NCBI GenBank assembly: GCA_947166955.1
Contig: CAMVGI010000009.1
Coordinates: 1-14,389, forward strand
Length of the DNA stretch: 14,389 nucleotides
From: an uncultured Clostridia bacterium
GTDB taxonomy: Bacteria > Bacillota_A > Clostridia > Oscillospirales > Oscillospiraceae
Direction of reading: 5' to 3'
Below the pieces are notes generated by a model. That model worked only from the letters and a program-made list of their open reading frames with translations. It searched no databases and had not been told where the DNA came from. A program made the translations under genes and the position numbers. Each line of letters starts with the position of its first letter. Position 1 is the first letter of the stretch. Shown here in pieces: positions 5,342 through 13,911 of the stretch.

Positions 5342-5706
5342 GTGGCATTTTCCTCCCGACGGGACTGAGTGATCCATTCGGCAACGTCATCTTCGGACTT
5401 CAGCCCTGCTGCTGCGGCTTGCCCCTTCATCTGCTCCTGAAGCGTTTGCATCGCATATACATTGGCGGGCTTGCTTTCTCTGCTCATCCACTTACCGCCG
5501 CAAATCAGCATCTTGTCCCGGTTCTGCTCGATCTCGCCGTGCTCGATGCGCTTGTCCCACTCCTCGGGCGGAACCGCCTCGTAGGAAATGTTGATATGCT
5601 TCTGCTGGCAGCCCCACAGGTCGAGGAGAACGGTGTTGATGCGCTCCGCGACCTTGCGTATGGTCTCGTCGTCCTTTGGAAAGCCTTTGATGGCAATGTA
5701 GGGCAT
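5338..5706 (-). CDS. Tautomerase family protein
   Basis: A 122-aa protein starting MPYIAIKGFP. Proline directly after the initiator methionine, followed by alternating hydrophobics and TIRKVAERINTVLLDLWGCQ and HINISYEAVPPEEWD, is the signature of the 4-oxalocrotonate tautomerase superfamily, where Pro1 is the catalytic base after methionine removal. It is longer than the 60-80 residue classical enzymes. Residues about 75-122 (SRESKPANVYAMQTLQEQMK, then a glutamate-rich end) are a charged extension I cannot assign. AGGAGG lies just upstream of the ATG at 5706. It begins 20 bp after the nuclease gene and overlaps the deoxyribosyltransferase gene by four bases, so it is very likely co-transcribed with both. 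Confidence 0.85.
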   Translation of the reverse strand: MPYIAIKGFPKDDETIRKVAERINTVLLDLWGCQQKHINISYEAVPPEEWDKRIEHGEIEQNRDKMLICGGKWMSRESKPANVYAMQTLQEQMKGQAAAAGLKSEDDVAEWITQSRREENAT

Positions 5707-5726
5707 GGGACGCCTCCTTTTAGCGG

Positions 5727-6740
5727 TCAGCCGTTCTTCAGTTTTAGGCTATGTATGATTTGCTGCTGTTTCTCAGTAAGGAAAAAGTTATGATAATTGA
5801 TATCTCGCCCTTTTGGCGGAAATATCATAGCGAACATATGTCCATTTCCCTCACCGGAATCAGCAATAGTAGCCCCAGAGAACACCTCGTGCGTGATAGC
5901 ATTTTTTAAGACATAGTATTCTGGAAGAATTGTGCGAAGGCTCCATTGCATAACACCCGATATGGTTATGCTTGCGATCTGGCAAATTTCTTTTGCAATC
6001 GGTAGATATACACCATCAGAAGAAACATCCATTGTATGAGAATGGCTAAACGAACAATACAAAGTGTCCTGGCTATCAAGCTTGTCGCGGAATGCGGTAT
6101 CTGCAATCGCCATTATTGGATCAAGCATAAATAACTTCTTCGCAGAACGATCTATAATGTCATTTGTGTATTGTTCCATGTTTTTATACTTGCCATGACT
6201 CTTACTGCAACTTGACAGTATGGGAGTATCAGGATACCAATGAAATGCGCCGGGTGCATCTGGCGCTTCTAAATATATACTCCAGTTGACCCACTTTAGG
6301 TATTGCGATTTTGCATGAAGGAAATTTTCCGGAGTGCCTGTCCCCTTGAAGTCTGGGAAGTCATCTTCAATTCGCTGTTTCCACGGTTCAAGAGTGTATA
6401 AATCAACGCCGTGAAAAATCGCTTTATTCTTTGCAGCTTCGCTATATCCCGATGTGGAAAAAATGGCTTTGTGAGTGATCTGCGGCATATCTGCAAATTT
6501 CATACATAACTGTTCAATTGTAACGACATCAAGCGGTTTCGATTCTTTTTTTACTTCAGCAGCTTTGAAAGCTGCTATCATTCCTTCTTGATTTCTATAG
6601 GTGATTGTAATATCAACATCACGATTTTTCCCCGCTGCAGGGTCGTATACCATATCGCCAACAGTTATTTCAACAGCATCAGGATTATGTTGCAAACAAC
6701 AGAGTCCCGCCAAATACTGAATCATCATTGGATTTGCCAT
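5727..6740 (-). CDS. Mrr-like PD-(D/E)XK restriction endonuclease
   Basis: A 337-aa protein with a nuclease core in its N-terminal half. D43 in NRDVDITITY and E62/K64 in KAAEVKKES form a D-X18-E-x-K motif. VVTIEQLCMKF follows, then a strand-helix segment, AIFSTSGYSEAAKNKAIFHG, closely matching the post-catalytic pattern of Mrr-type endonucleases (TSGFS..A). Residues from about 150 to 337 have no domain I recognise and may recognise substrate. The ATG at 6740 has GGAGGT about eight bases upstream. The gene is visibly more AT-rich than hsdR and hsdM. It sits 47 bp after hsdR in the same direction. Possible roles are a type IV nuclease against modified DNA or an extra effector of the type I system. 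The fold is likely; the specificity is unknown. Confidence 0.78.
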   Translation of the reverse strand: MANPMMIQYLAGLCCLQHNPDAVEITVGDMVYDPAAGKNRDVDITITYRNQEGMIAAFKAAEVKKESKPLDVVTIEQLCMKFADMPQITHKAIFSTSGYSEAAKNKAIFHGVDLYTLEPWKQRIEDDFPDFKGTGTPENFLHAKSQYLKWVNWSIYLEAPDAPGAFHWYPDTPILSSCSKSHGKYKNMEQYTNDIIDRSAKKLFMLDPIMAIADTAFRDKLDSQDTLYCSFSHSHTMDVSSDGVYLPIAKEICQIASITISGVMQWSLRTILPEYYVLKNAITHEVFSGATIADSGEGNGHMFAMIFPPKGRDINYHNFFLTEKQQQIIHSLKLKNG

Positions 6741-6787
6741 ATTAATACCTCCAGTGATGCTATTCTGTACTGCTCGATAGTATCGCT

Positions 6788-9700
6788 TTATCTGTTCTCC
6801 TCAAAGTTCTCCACCTGCTCCATGACCTCCCTGAACACTTCGGGAGTAAGGCGCTCGATAGTCTCGAGAAGGCGGTTCTCCACCTGCTCCATGACCTTGC
6901 GGAACACCTCCGGGCTGTACTGCGGAGGATAGCCATTTTTGACAAGGCAGATTTTAATGTCAAACTTGAGCTGATCCCTGACGATCTGATTGTTTAGCCA
7001 GTCGGCAAACGAGGACTTCGTATCAATGATCTCCTTGATTTTCTTTGCCAGCGACTTGCACTTTTCATTGACCGAAACGCCGTCGACAACCTTATCCTCG
7101 CCGTACTCAAAGTTGTATTGGTCACGCAGAGCCATCAGAATATCATAAAACGCCTTCTCCTCAAAGGTCAGACCGACCTTACGGAAACTTTCGCGGTCAG
7201 CGTTCATCTCTTTCAAAATGCGCAGCGCCTGCTCCGTCGCATTTTTAATGATCTCTTCGGACGTTTCCTCTTGCGCAGCACCAGCTTCTTCTGCAGTCAG
7301 ATGCTTCCTCCGGTCGTGATACTGCTTGATTGTTGCCTCAAGCATTTCCTGAAATCGCTTGGCAGCCATCTGATTGGTTTTGCTGTATTCCGTGATTTGC
7401 CTGCGAAGCATTTTCACCAGTATTTCGAGCTTGGACGCCGGCATTTTTACATCAGACAGCTTCTCGAAATACTCCGGGCTGAAAATATCCTCTTCCTCGC
7501 CGCTTTCAAGGATGCTTTCGACTTTGCTGTATTTCAGCGCCTCCTCAACCATCCTTGCCACATTGCGGTTCATGATATCAGCGTCGATTTCGCTGGTTCC
7601 GCTCATCTTGCGGACGAAACCGGCAATCGCCATGAAGCATTGAGCAAGAGCCGATTCCTCTTCGCCAAGCTCGCCGGAGGGCTGGCAGATATCATAGGCT
7701 GTTCGCATCCTCTTGACGGTTTTGAGGAAATATGTTTTGAACGACACCTTCTGGACGCTCTTTCCATTTTTGCTGATAGAGTTCAGTTCTTCCGTAGACA
7801 CAAAAACGTACTCGGCAGCCTTTGCCAGCAGCCGATACCGCTCAGCCGGATCTCCTGCGGGATTGAGAAACGGCGTCAAGTCATAGCCTGCAAAGAGGTT
7901 CTTGAGGGTAAGAAGTTCCTCTCTAAATACGCCGGTCGCCTGTTCAATGTCATCGGATGTGGGCGCGACGGAGCTGTCGCCGCCATACATCTTCATGGCT
8001 TCGCGCATATTATCACGAATGCCGATATAATCGACGATCAGGCCGTACTCCTTGCCAGGGTATTTCCTGTTTACACGGCTGATGGTCTGGATCAGCATAT
8101 GCTTTTTCAGAGGTTTGTCGTTGTACATGTATGTAAGCGAGGGAACGTCAAATCCCGTGATCCACATATCGACGACAATAACGATGCGGAAATTTGACTT
8201 TTCCTGTTTGAAGGCAACATCAAGCTTCTCGGAGCGCTTATCATTTGTGACGCCGCCGAGATAATTGTACATGTCTTTATCGTCGTTCTTTCCGACGCTT
8301 GCCACCATAGCAATAAAGGGCATGGGCTTCAATTTGTTCAGCTCTTCCGCAGAAACGGTAACGCCATCCGGAACCTTCTTCTCCTCAAACCATTCCGGGT
8401 ACTTTTCTTCAAACTTTTTCAGCAGGTCATAGGCGATTTTTCTGTTGGAACAAACGATCATCGCCTTCTGCACGCGCTCCGGATCGTTGGCACACGCCGA
8501 AACATAGTGGTCATGGATATCCACGGCAAGGCGCTCCAAGCGAGAAGGCTCGCCAAGGATGATCTCCATAGAGCTCATGGCCTTCTTGCTTGCCTCGACA
8601 TCCTCCTCGGTCGCGCCGTCGTCGGCGCATTTTTTGTAATACTCCTCGATCAGCTTGACTTTTTCCTGATCCAGCAGGACTTTTGCAATCCGGGGATGAT
8701 ACTTGATGGAAACGGTCAGACCGTCGGCAACCGCCTGATCCATCGTATAGCGGTCGATTTCATCGCCGAATGTCTGATAGGTTTCAGAAATCGGCGTACC
8801 GGTAAAGCCAACAAATGTGGCGTGAGGGAACGCCTCGCGCAAAACCTTCGCATAGGGCTTGGACACCATGGCTTTCATGTTGTTGTCCGCGTCCTTGCTG
8901 AACTTGATCTGTCTGGACTGTTCCAGTTGGGTACGGTGCGCCTCATCCGAGAAGCAGATGATATTTGCGCGGTCATTGATCAGGCCGATTTTATCGTCTT
9001 TTCTGTCGCAGAACTTCTGAATCGTGCAGATATAAAACCCGCCGCTTTCACGCACGCCGAGTTCTTCTCTCAATACCTTGCGGCTCGGGACGACGCTGAC
9101 TTCGCCGAGGCTCAAAAACTCATTGCTCTTGGTAAACAGCTTTGAGCCTTGATTTTGCAGGTCGTCGCGGTCGACAATCATGATGATCGTGGGAGAGCCG
9201 ATTTCCGGGATATCCGTGCAGCGCAGGGCAAGCTGGCGTGCAAGAAAGGCCATCGTATAGGTCTTGCCGCAGCCGGTTGCGCCAAAATAGGTGCCGCCCT
9301 TTCCGCTCTTTGCAATCACGGATTTGATAATGCTCTGTTTCAGCAGGCGCGCGGCAAAGAACTGCGGATACCGGCAAACGATCTCCACTTCATCGCTGTC
9401 GTATTCGCTGTCCTGAAAATAGATGTAGTCGCGGAAAATTTCAAGGAAGCGCTCCGGGCTGTATACGCCCTTGATCATGGTCTGCGTCTCTTCAAAGGGA
9501 AGCGTGGATACCTTGTCTCCTTCGTTTACGCGGCGCCATGCGTAAAAATGTTCATAGGGCGTGCGAACCGTACCCAGCCGCGTTTTCACGCCGTCGGAGA
9601 TGCACGCCAGCGGGCAGTAGTGCAGCAGGTGCGGGATGTCGCGCCAATAGCGAATATTGATTTGCTCCCACGCATCATAGATCGTAGCGTTTGCATCTGC

Positions 9701-10186
9701 CGGGTTTTTGAGTTCGATAATGCACAGAGGCAGACCATTGACAAACAAGAGGATGTCGGGGCGGCGATTTTCGACCTGCCCGTTGTTGGTATATTCCACG
9801 GTGAATTGATTGACGGCACGGAAGATATTGCTGTCCGGATGCTCGAAATCAATCAGGGCAATCATAAGCGGCTCGCCGTTTTGCGGCGTGAACTGGATGC
9901 CATTGACCATCCAGCCATATACCTTGTGCAGCGTGGCAAAGTCGCTCTCCGCACCGGCGAGGCGGACGGTATCCATGAGCTGGCGAATCTCATCGACGGT
10001 CAGATCGGGATTCGTCTTGCTCAGGAACTGCTCCAAGTCATCCTCGTACAGCACATCCCGCTTGGAACGGCGCGCCATGCTGCTTCCGGCAAGATACTGC
10101 CAGTCCTCTGCCTCCAGATAGGAGAGGAAAGCATTTTCATATTCGGACTCGCAAAAGCGACCGTTGTAGTTTTGCAGCTTTGCCAT
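6788..10186 (-). CDS. hsdR: Type I restriction endonuclease subunit R
   Basis: A 1132-aa motor and nuclease subunit of a type I restriction-modification complex: it binds the HsdM2S methylase at unmodified sites, translocates DNA using ATP and cuts. The N-terminal nuclease motif is RRPDILLF then CIIELKN (D144, E158, K160). The SF2 helicase motor follows: Walker A GATGCGKT (about 301-308), DEAH (about 413), VGFTGTP, and the arginine-finger motif QTISRVNRKYPG. The C-terminus is a helical assembly domain. I start at ATG 10186 because GGAGGT lies seven bases upstream; the in-frame ATG at 10201 overlaps that binding site. The last 60 residues contain a 23-residue tandem duplication (PEVFRKVMEQVEN / PEVFREVMEQVEN). 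It is separated from hsdS by the HEPN-type gene. Confidence 0.96.
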   Translation of the reverse strand: MAKLQNYNGRFCESEYENAFLSYLEAEDWQYLAGSSMARRSKRDVLYEDDLEQFLSKTNPDLTVDEIRQLMDTVRLAGAESDFATLHKVYGWMVNGIQFTPQNGEPLMIALIDFEHPDSNIFRAVNQFTVEYTNNGQVENRRPDILLFVNGLPLCIIELKNPADANATIYDAWEQINIRYWRDIPHLLHYCPLACISDGVKTRLGTVRTPYEHFYAWRRVNEGDKVSTLPFEETQTMIKGVYSPERFLEIFRDYIYFQDSEYDSDEVEIVCRYPQFFAARLLKQSIIKSVIAKSGKGGTYFGATGCGKTYTMAFLARQLALRCTDIPEIGSPTIIMIVDRDDLQNQGSKLFTKSNEFLSLGEVSVVPSRKVLREELGVRESGGFYICTIQKFCDRKDDKIGLINDRANIICFSDEAHRTQLEQSRQIKFSKDADNNMKAMVSKPYAKVLREAFPHATFVGFTGTPISETYQTFGDEIDRYTMDQAVADGLTVSIKYHPRIAKVLLDQEKVKLIEEYYKKCADDGATEEDVEASKKAMSSMEIILGEPSRLERLAVDIHDHYVSACANDPERVQKAMIVCSNRKIAYDLLKKFEEKYPEWFEEKKVPDGVTVSAEELNKLKPMPFIAMVASVGKNDDKDMYNYLGGVTNDKRSEKLDVAFKQEKSNFRIVIVVDMWITGFDVPSLTYMYNDKPLKKHMLIQTISRVNRKYPGKEYGLIVDYIGIRDNMREAMKMYGGDSSVAPTSDDIEQATGVFREELLTLKNLFAGYDLTPFLNPAGDPAERYRLLAKAAEYVFVSTEELNSISKNGKSVQKVSFKTYFLKTVKRMRTAYDICQPSGELGEEESALAQCFMAIAGFVRKMSGTSEIDADIMNRNVARMVEEALKYSKVESILESGEEEDIFSPEYFEKLSDVKMPASKLEILVKMLRRQITEYSKTNQMAAKRFQEMLEATIKQYHDRRKHLTAEEAGAAQEETSEEIIKNATEQALRILKEMNADRESFRKVGLTFEEKAFYDILMALRDQYNFEYGEDKVVDGVSVNEKCKSLAKKIKEIIDTKSSFADWLNNQIVRDQLKFDIKICLVKNGYPPQYSPEVFRKVMEQVENRLLETIERLTPEVFREVMEQVENFEENR
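6804..6918 (-). repeat. 69-bp tandem duplication at the 3' end of hsdR
   Basis: The run starting GTTCTCCACCTGCTCCATGA is repeated exactly at 6806 and 6875, 69 bp apart, with decaying similarity to either side. In protein it duplicates PEVFR-x-VMEQVEN with a 23-residue period. The frame is kept and the stop TAA lies just beyond at 6788-6790. Confidence 0.85.
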
Positions 10187-10225
10187 AGGTAATACCTCCA
10201 TGATGCAAAAAATGCAAATTGTTCC

Positions 10226-11119
10226 TTACTGTAATGATTTCATATACTCTTCTACAATAAAGGTATTCAATGAAGCTGCAAGATTCAGTGCTAAACGAGC
10301 TATGTGTTTCGGAATCGCAACGCCCTTTTCGCCGGTTCCATGGGCGGCGCCAGAATTGTTGCGTATATATGGTAAGGACATGAGGACTTTTTCCCGAAAA
10401 CCCTCCGCTACCATTACAGATGGAAGCGCGCTTGTATAGATGCTGTTCCACTTTTTTGTCAACTTGTCTGCATTTCCTTGTTGCTCTGCGCATACAACCT
10501 TTAGTACGCTCTCGTAACTTTTTCCCGCATTATTTATAGCTTCGCTGTATTCTTCCTTTTCAAAAAACTCAAAAGCTTTAACGAGTTCGCTATATGCGGA
10601 AGAAAATTTTGGATCAGCGTCTTTTAACTCGCCCAATTTCATCAAAGATTTATTTCGCAAATCCATTTCAAACTGAAGTGAATCAATTTTTATCATGTAC
10701 CCTTCATGCAAAAGCCACGGGATATCATTGCTCGCGAGTACTCTGTTAATTTCATTCTGGAAATCAACTTTTTCGCTATCTGACAATTCTCCAAATTGCA
10801 GTTCGATAATATCAAACAAGAACGGTGTAAAGGTAGCTGCAAGGTAGTTTATAGGCGTTGTTGGGTGAAATGCTTCACCCCTATCGACACAGTTGAATCC
10901 AAGCTGACTGTTTAATGTTTCAATTGCTGATTCCAATGCGGTTGTCCGGACTTCCCAATTATCATAACGGTTGGGATAAACGATTTGCGGTTCTGCAAAT
11001 TCATGTAAGACGTTTGCAATCTTTTCTTTAACCCTGTATTCAATCTCCCCACAGATTTCATCTTTGGCTTCTAAGCCGCCGTAAACAATATAATCGGAAT
11101 ATCTCTCCGAAAAAAGCAT
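10226..11119 (-). CDS. AbiJ/Abi_C-like abortive infection protein with HEPN RNase motif
   Basis: A 297-aa protein. The N-terminus (MLFSERYSDY, then EEIRN-like helices) resembles AbiJ N-terminal domains, which often begin FSERYG. Residues about 175-297 look like the abortive-infection C-terminal domain: EFFEKEEYSEAINNAGKSYE, then YIRNNSGAAHGTGEK, then LALNLAASLNTFIVEEY. Inside this is R253-N254-x5-H260, which fits the R-X4-6-H signature of HEPN ribonucleases. The ATG at 11119 is six bases after the hsdS stop with a GGGAG-type site upstream, so the two are translationally close. The gene is AT-rich compared with hsdM and hsdR. I infer an RNA-cleaving suicide effector held by the type I complex, by analogy with prrC in the same position of EcoprrI. 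Toxicity and coupling are inference; a non-catalytic HEPN is possible. Confidence 0.75.
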   Translation of the reverse strand: MLFSERYSDYIVYGGLEAKDEICGEIEYRVKEKIANVLHEFAEPQIVYPNRYDNWEVRTTALESAIETLNSQLGFNCVDRGEAFHPTTPINYLAATFTPFLFDIIELQFGELSDSEKVDFQNEINRVLASNDIPWLLHEGYMIKIDSLQFEMDLRNKSLMKLGELKDADPKFSSAYSELVKAFEFFEKEEYSEAINNAGKSYESVLKVVCAEQQGNADKLTKKWNSIYTSALPSVMVAEGFREKVLMSLPYIRNNSGAAHGTGEKGVAIPKHIARLALNLAASLNTFIVEEYMKSLQ

Positions 11120-11125
11120 CTTGGT

Positions 11126-12277
11126 TCAGCTCCCTTCCTCCAATGACCCTTTAATCAATATCGGGCAAATATCCTTGATCTGTGCTTTTAATTGCTCGTT
11201 GATTTGCTTCCTTGTGCTGTATGCAGAAAAAACTTCCGCTATCGCTTTCTGAATCTTTATATCCGGAATCGGTATTTCCACATTGCCAAGTTCTTCCCAG
11301 TCAAATGTTTCTCGCGCCGAACCCCAAGAACAGAATCGGGCATAGCGGTTAAACTCCGCTCTTGAAAAGAACAGCATCAGATACTGTGGCCATAGATGCT
11401 CAACGTCTCTGCTTTTGAATACGACATACGAAGAAGAACAAATAAATGTGTTCTCCGTGTCATTCAAAGCAAGAGATACTCTTCCACCGTTACGAGAAGT
11501 AACTGTCACATAAACAAATTCGTTCGGCTGAATCACATAGTACGGCATCAAATTAACGTCTGCCATATCGGCCTTTGTTTCAATGAGCTTCTTTTCAATA
11601 GAAACGCCGCGTACATCGTCCAAACCATAATGCAAATCATCGTTTTTTGTTTCAACCAGTTCAATATACGGTCCAATCTTCTCGCATGGCATCTTCCGCC
11701 GCAAATCCTCAATATACCCATCGCAAACGAGCTTCAAATCCTCCAACCCGCGCTCATAGCTCTGCTGATTGGCAAGCATGGCTTTGTAGATATCAACGCA
11801 TTTTTCCTGAATTTTGATATCCGGGAGGGGAATGAGTATTTCACTCATGTCGTTGAAATTGAATTCCGGTCTTTGGCTGCCAAAATTTCTGAATGTAACC
11901 TCTCGATAAAACTCATCGCGACGAAAATAGATATAAAGATACTCTGGGTTTATCTTCTCTTTCCCTTTACTATTCAAATAGAAGACGATATAGAGGTGCG
12001 AAACAATACACATTCCGCTTGTCCGATAAGCAATCGAACCCAAGTCCAGTCGTGAGGGATTATAAACAAATGCGCCATTATTGACTATTTTATATGGTTT
12101 CAAATCAACATCAATTGGTTCTCCCTTCGGTGGGGCAAACACGCCTTCGTTTGTAACCCCCTCGATCAGCTCAACGCCGTATTTCATGTCACGATTATTT
12201 ACGGTTGAACGCTCGATATAGTCTCCAAGCCTTACAGTTGGGACGCCTGCAATCGATGTCCTTGGATTAGATTTCAT
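11126..12277 (-). CDS. hsdS: Type I restriction-modification specificity subunit S
   Basis: A 383-aa subunit that sets the DNA target of the type I complex. It has the usual two-fold layout: a target recognition domain (about 14-150), a conserved helical spacer (PDIKIQEKCVDIYKAMLANQ, about 153-195), a second recognition domain (about 200-335) and a second helix opening with the same PDIKIQ motif (339-344). The two recognition domains resemble each other (YGVELIEGVTNEGVF against YGLDDVRGVSIEKKL), so both half-sites may be read by the same fold type. I start at the ATG at 12277: AGGGGG lies close upstream and it overlaps the hsdM end by 11 bases; an ATG seven codons earlier lacks a good site. 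The gene is AT-rich, as usual for swapped specificity genes. Confidence 0.93.
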   Translation of the reverse strand: MKSNPRTSIAGVPTVRLGDYIERSTVNNRDMKYGVELIEGVTNEGVFAPPKGEPIDVDLKPYKIVNNGAFVYNPSRLDLGSIAYRTSGMCIVSHLYIVFYLNSKGKEKINPEYLYIYFRRDEFYREVTFRNFGSQRPEFNFNDMSEILIPLPDIKIQEKCVDIYKAMLANQQSYERGLEDLKLVCDGYIEDLRRKMPCEKIGPYIELVETKNDDLHYGLDDVRGVSIEKKLIETKADMADVNLMPYYVIQPNEFVYVTVTSRNGGRVSLALNDTENTFICSSSYVVFKSRDVEHLWPQYLMLFFSRAEFNRYARFCSWGSARETFDWEELGNVEIPIPDIKIQKAIAEVFSAYSTRKQINEQLKAQIKDICPILIKGSLEEGS

Positions 12278-13868
12278 ACCCGATCCCCCTGAACGCATCT
12301 TCCAACATCTTCTGCGACTGCTTCTCCTGCGCGATCACATCACGCATCTCCGCCTGAATCCGGCGCATCTCTGCGGGGAAATTAATTTCCAGATCGTGGT
12401 CGATGAACTCAATATACTTGCTGGGAATCAGGCTCCACCCGTGCGCTTCGATTTCATCCATACCGACGCTGCGGTAAAGCTCCGGCACTTCGTAATGCGT
12501 TCCGTCCGTCCCCTCTGCCTGCCATGTGTGATAAATGTCCGCTGCCCGCTTGATTTGGCCGGCGTCGAGCCGCACCTTCTTTTTGTTTTCGCCCTTGACG
12601 GGGTTTTCCGTCCATGTGCGAAGATCCATGAAAAGGATCTCGTGCTCACGGTTGCGGAGCGCCCTGCCGTGGTAGTCGCCGCCCTTTTTGTTCTGATTCA
12701 GAATCCAGAGCGTGACGCTGATATCCGTTGTAATAAAAAGCTCACGGGGAAGGATAATGATAGCTTCGACTTTGTCGTTCTCAATCAGCTTTTTCCTGAT
12801 TGCAAGCGTGTCGCTGTCGCCCAGAGCGCCGTTTGCCAAAAGGAAGCCGGCAACGCCGTCCAGTGCCTTCAGGTGGGAAAGAATGTGAAGAATCCAGGCA
12901 TAATTCGCGTTGCTCTCCGGTGGCGTCTCATAATCCGTCCAGCGCGGATCGCCTTTCAGATTGTCGTTGAACCAGCCCTTCAAATTGAACGGCGGGTTGG
13001 CCATGATATAGTTGAAATACAGCCCCTTATGCAGATCGCGCGTAAAGGACGAATCGCTTTCGTCGCCGAGGTGATGGCTGATCCCGCGCAGGGCAAGGTT
13101 CATCTTTGCCAGACGGTAAGTCGCAGGTTCTTTCTCCTGGCCGTAAACATTGATGCGGCTGATATCGCCGCGCTTTGCCTTGACCAGCTCCGCGCTCTGG
13201 ATGAACATACCGCCAGAGCCGCAGCAGGGATCGTACAGCGTGCCGTCGAACGGCTCGATCATCGCGGCGATCATCTGAACCACGTCGTGCGGCGTGTAGT
13301 ATTCGCCTTCCTCTTTCGATGCGTTGACGGCAAATTCCTTGAGGAAGTATTCATAAACGCGACCAATCAGGTCTTTTTCCTCGCCAAAGGTCTTGTGGCT
13401 GATTTTGTTGACCTCATCGACCAGCTTCTTGATATCGTTCGGCGCAAGGTTCCGCGTGGTAAATGTACCTTTCACAAAGCAACCCTTGAGCTGGCTGTCA
13501 TTCGCCGCGATGCTGCTCAAGGCGGTATCGAGCGCAACATTGAGATTCGGCGCGGTCGTGTTGATGATGGTGGACCAACGCGCTTCCGGGAGAAGGTTGT
13601 AAGTTCCGTCCGTGAAGGTGGGATCGTCCAAAAACGCGGCCTTGATATCCGGATCGTCCGGGTCAAGCCCCTGTTTCACCAGCTCATTGCGCAGGTTTTC
13701 AATGCCATCCTCAAATTTCTCCCCGATGAAGCGCAGAAAAACGAGTGTGAGCATCATGTCGCGCTTTTCAAAAAACGATCCGGAATTGCGCGCCGCGCGC
13801 AGAATGTCGCGGCACTTGAACAGTATCGCGTCAAGGTTCAGCGTCTCTTCGGCTTTTTTCTTCGGCAT
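12267..13868 (-). CDS. hsdM: Type I restriction-modification methyltransferase subunit M
   Basis: A 533-aa N6-adenine DNA methyltransferase. The N-terminal HsdM_N helical domain spans about 8-165, followed by the catalytic domain. The SAM-binding motif I is YDPCCGSGGMF (DPCCGSGG at 213-220) and the catalytic motif IV is MANPPF (NPPF at 291-294). A TPHDVVQMIAAMI segment precedes motif I as usual. The C-terminal helices (EINFPAEMRRIQAEMRD and following) would contact HsdS. Length is typical. The ATG at 13868 has AAGGA upstream and lies 43 bp after the small leading gene; the 3' end overlaps hsdS. It protects host DNA and forms M2S with HsdS, to which HsdR adds for restriction. Confidence 0.96.
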   Translation of the reverse strand: MPKKKAEETLNLDAILFKCRDILRAARNSGSFFEKRDMMLTLVFLRFIGEKFEDGIENLRNELVKQGLDPDDPDIKAAFLDDPTFTDGTYNLLPEARWSTIINTTAPNLNVALDTALSSIAANDSQLKGCFVKGTFTTRNLAPNDIKKLVDEVNKISHKTFGEEKDLIGRVYEYFLKEFAVNASKEEGEYYTPHDVVQMIAAMIEPFDGTLYDPCCGSGGMFIQSAELVKAKRGDISRINVYGQEKEPATYRLAKMNLALRGISHHLGDESDSSFTRDLHKGLYFNYIMANPPFNLKGWFNDNLKGDPRWTDYETPPESNANYAWILHILSHLKALDGVAGFLLANGALGDSDTLAIRKKLIENDKVEAIIILPRELFITTDISVTLWILNQNKKGGDYHGRALRNREHEILFMDLRTWTENPVKGENKKKVRLDAGQIKRAADIYHTWQAEGTDGTHYEVPELYRSVGMDEIEAHGWSLIPSKYIEFIDHDLEINFPAEMRRIQAEMRDVIAQEKQSQKMLEDAFRGIGYEI

Positions 13869-13911
13869 GGGAATATCCGTCCTTTTCTGTCGGTTCTATT
13901 ATGGCTACGAA

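Noticed and set aside
10187..10201. Longer hsdR start five codons upstream
   Set aside because: That ATG overlaps the GGAGGT that serves the ATG at 10186.
12278..12298. Longer hsdS start seven codons upstream
   Set aside because: No good ribosome binding site precedes it, while AGGGGG is well placed for the ATG at 12277.
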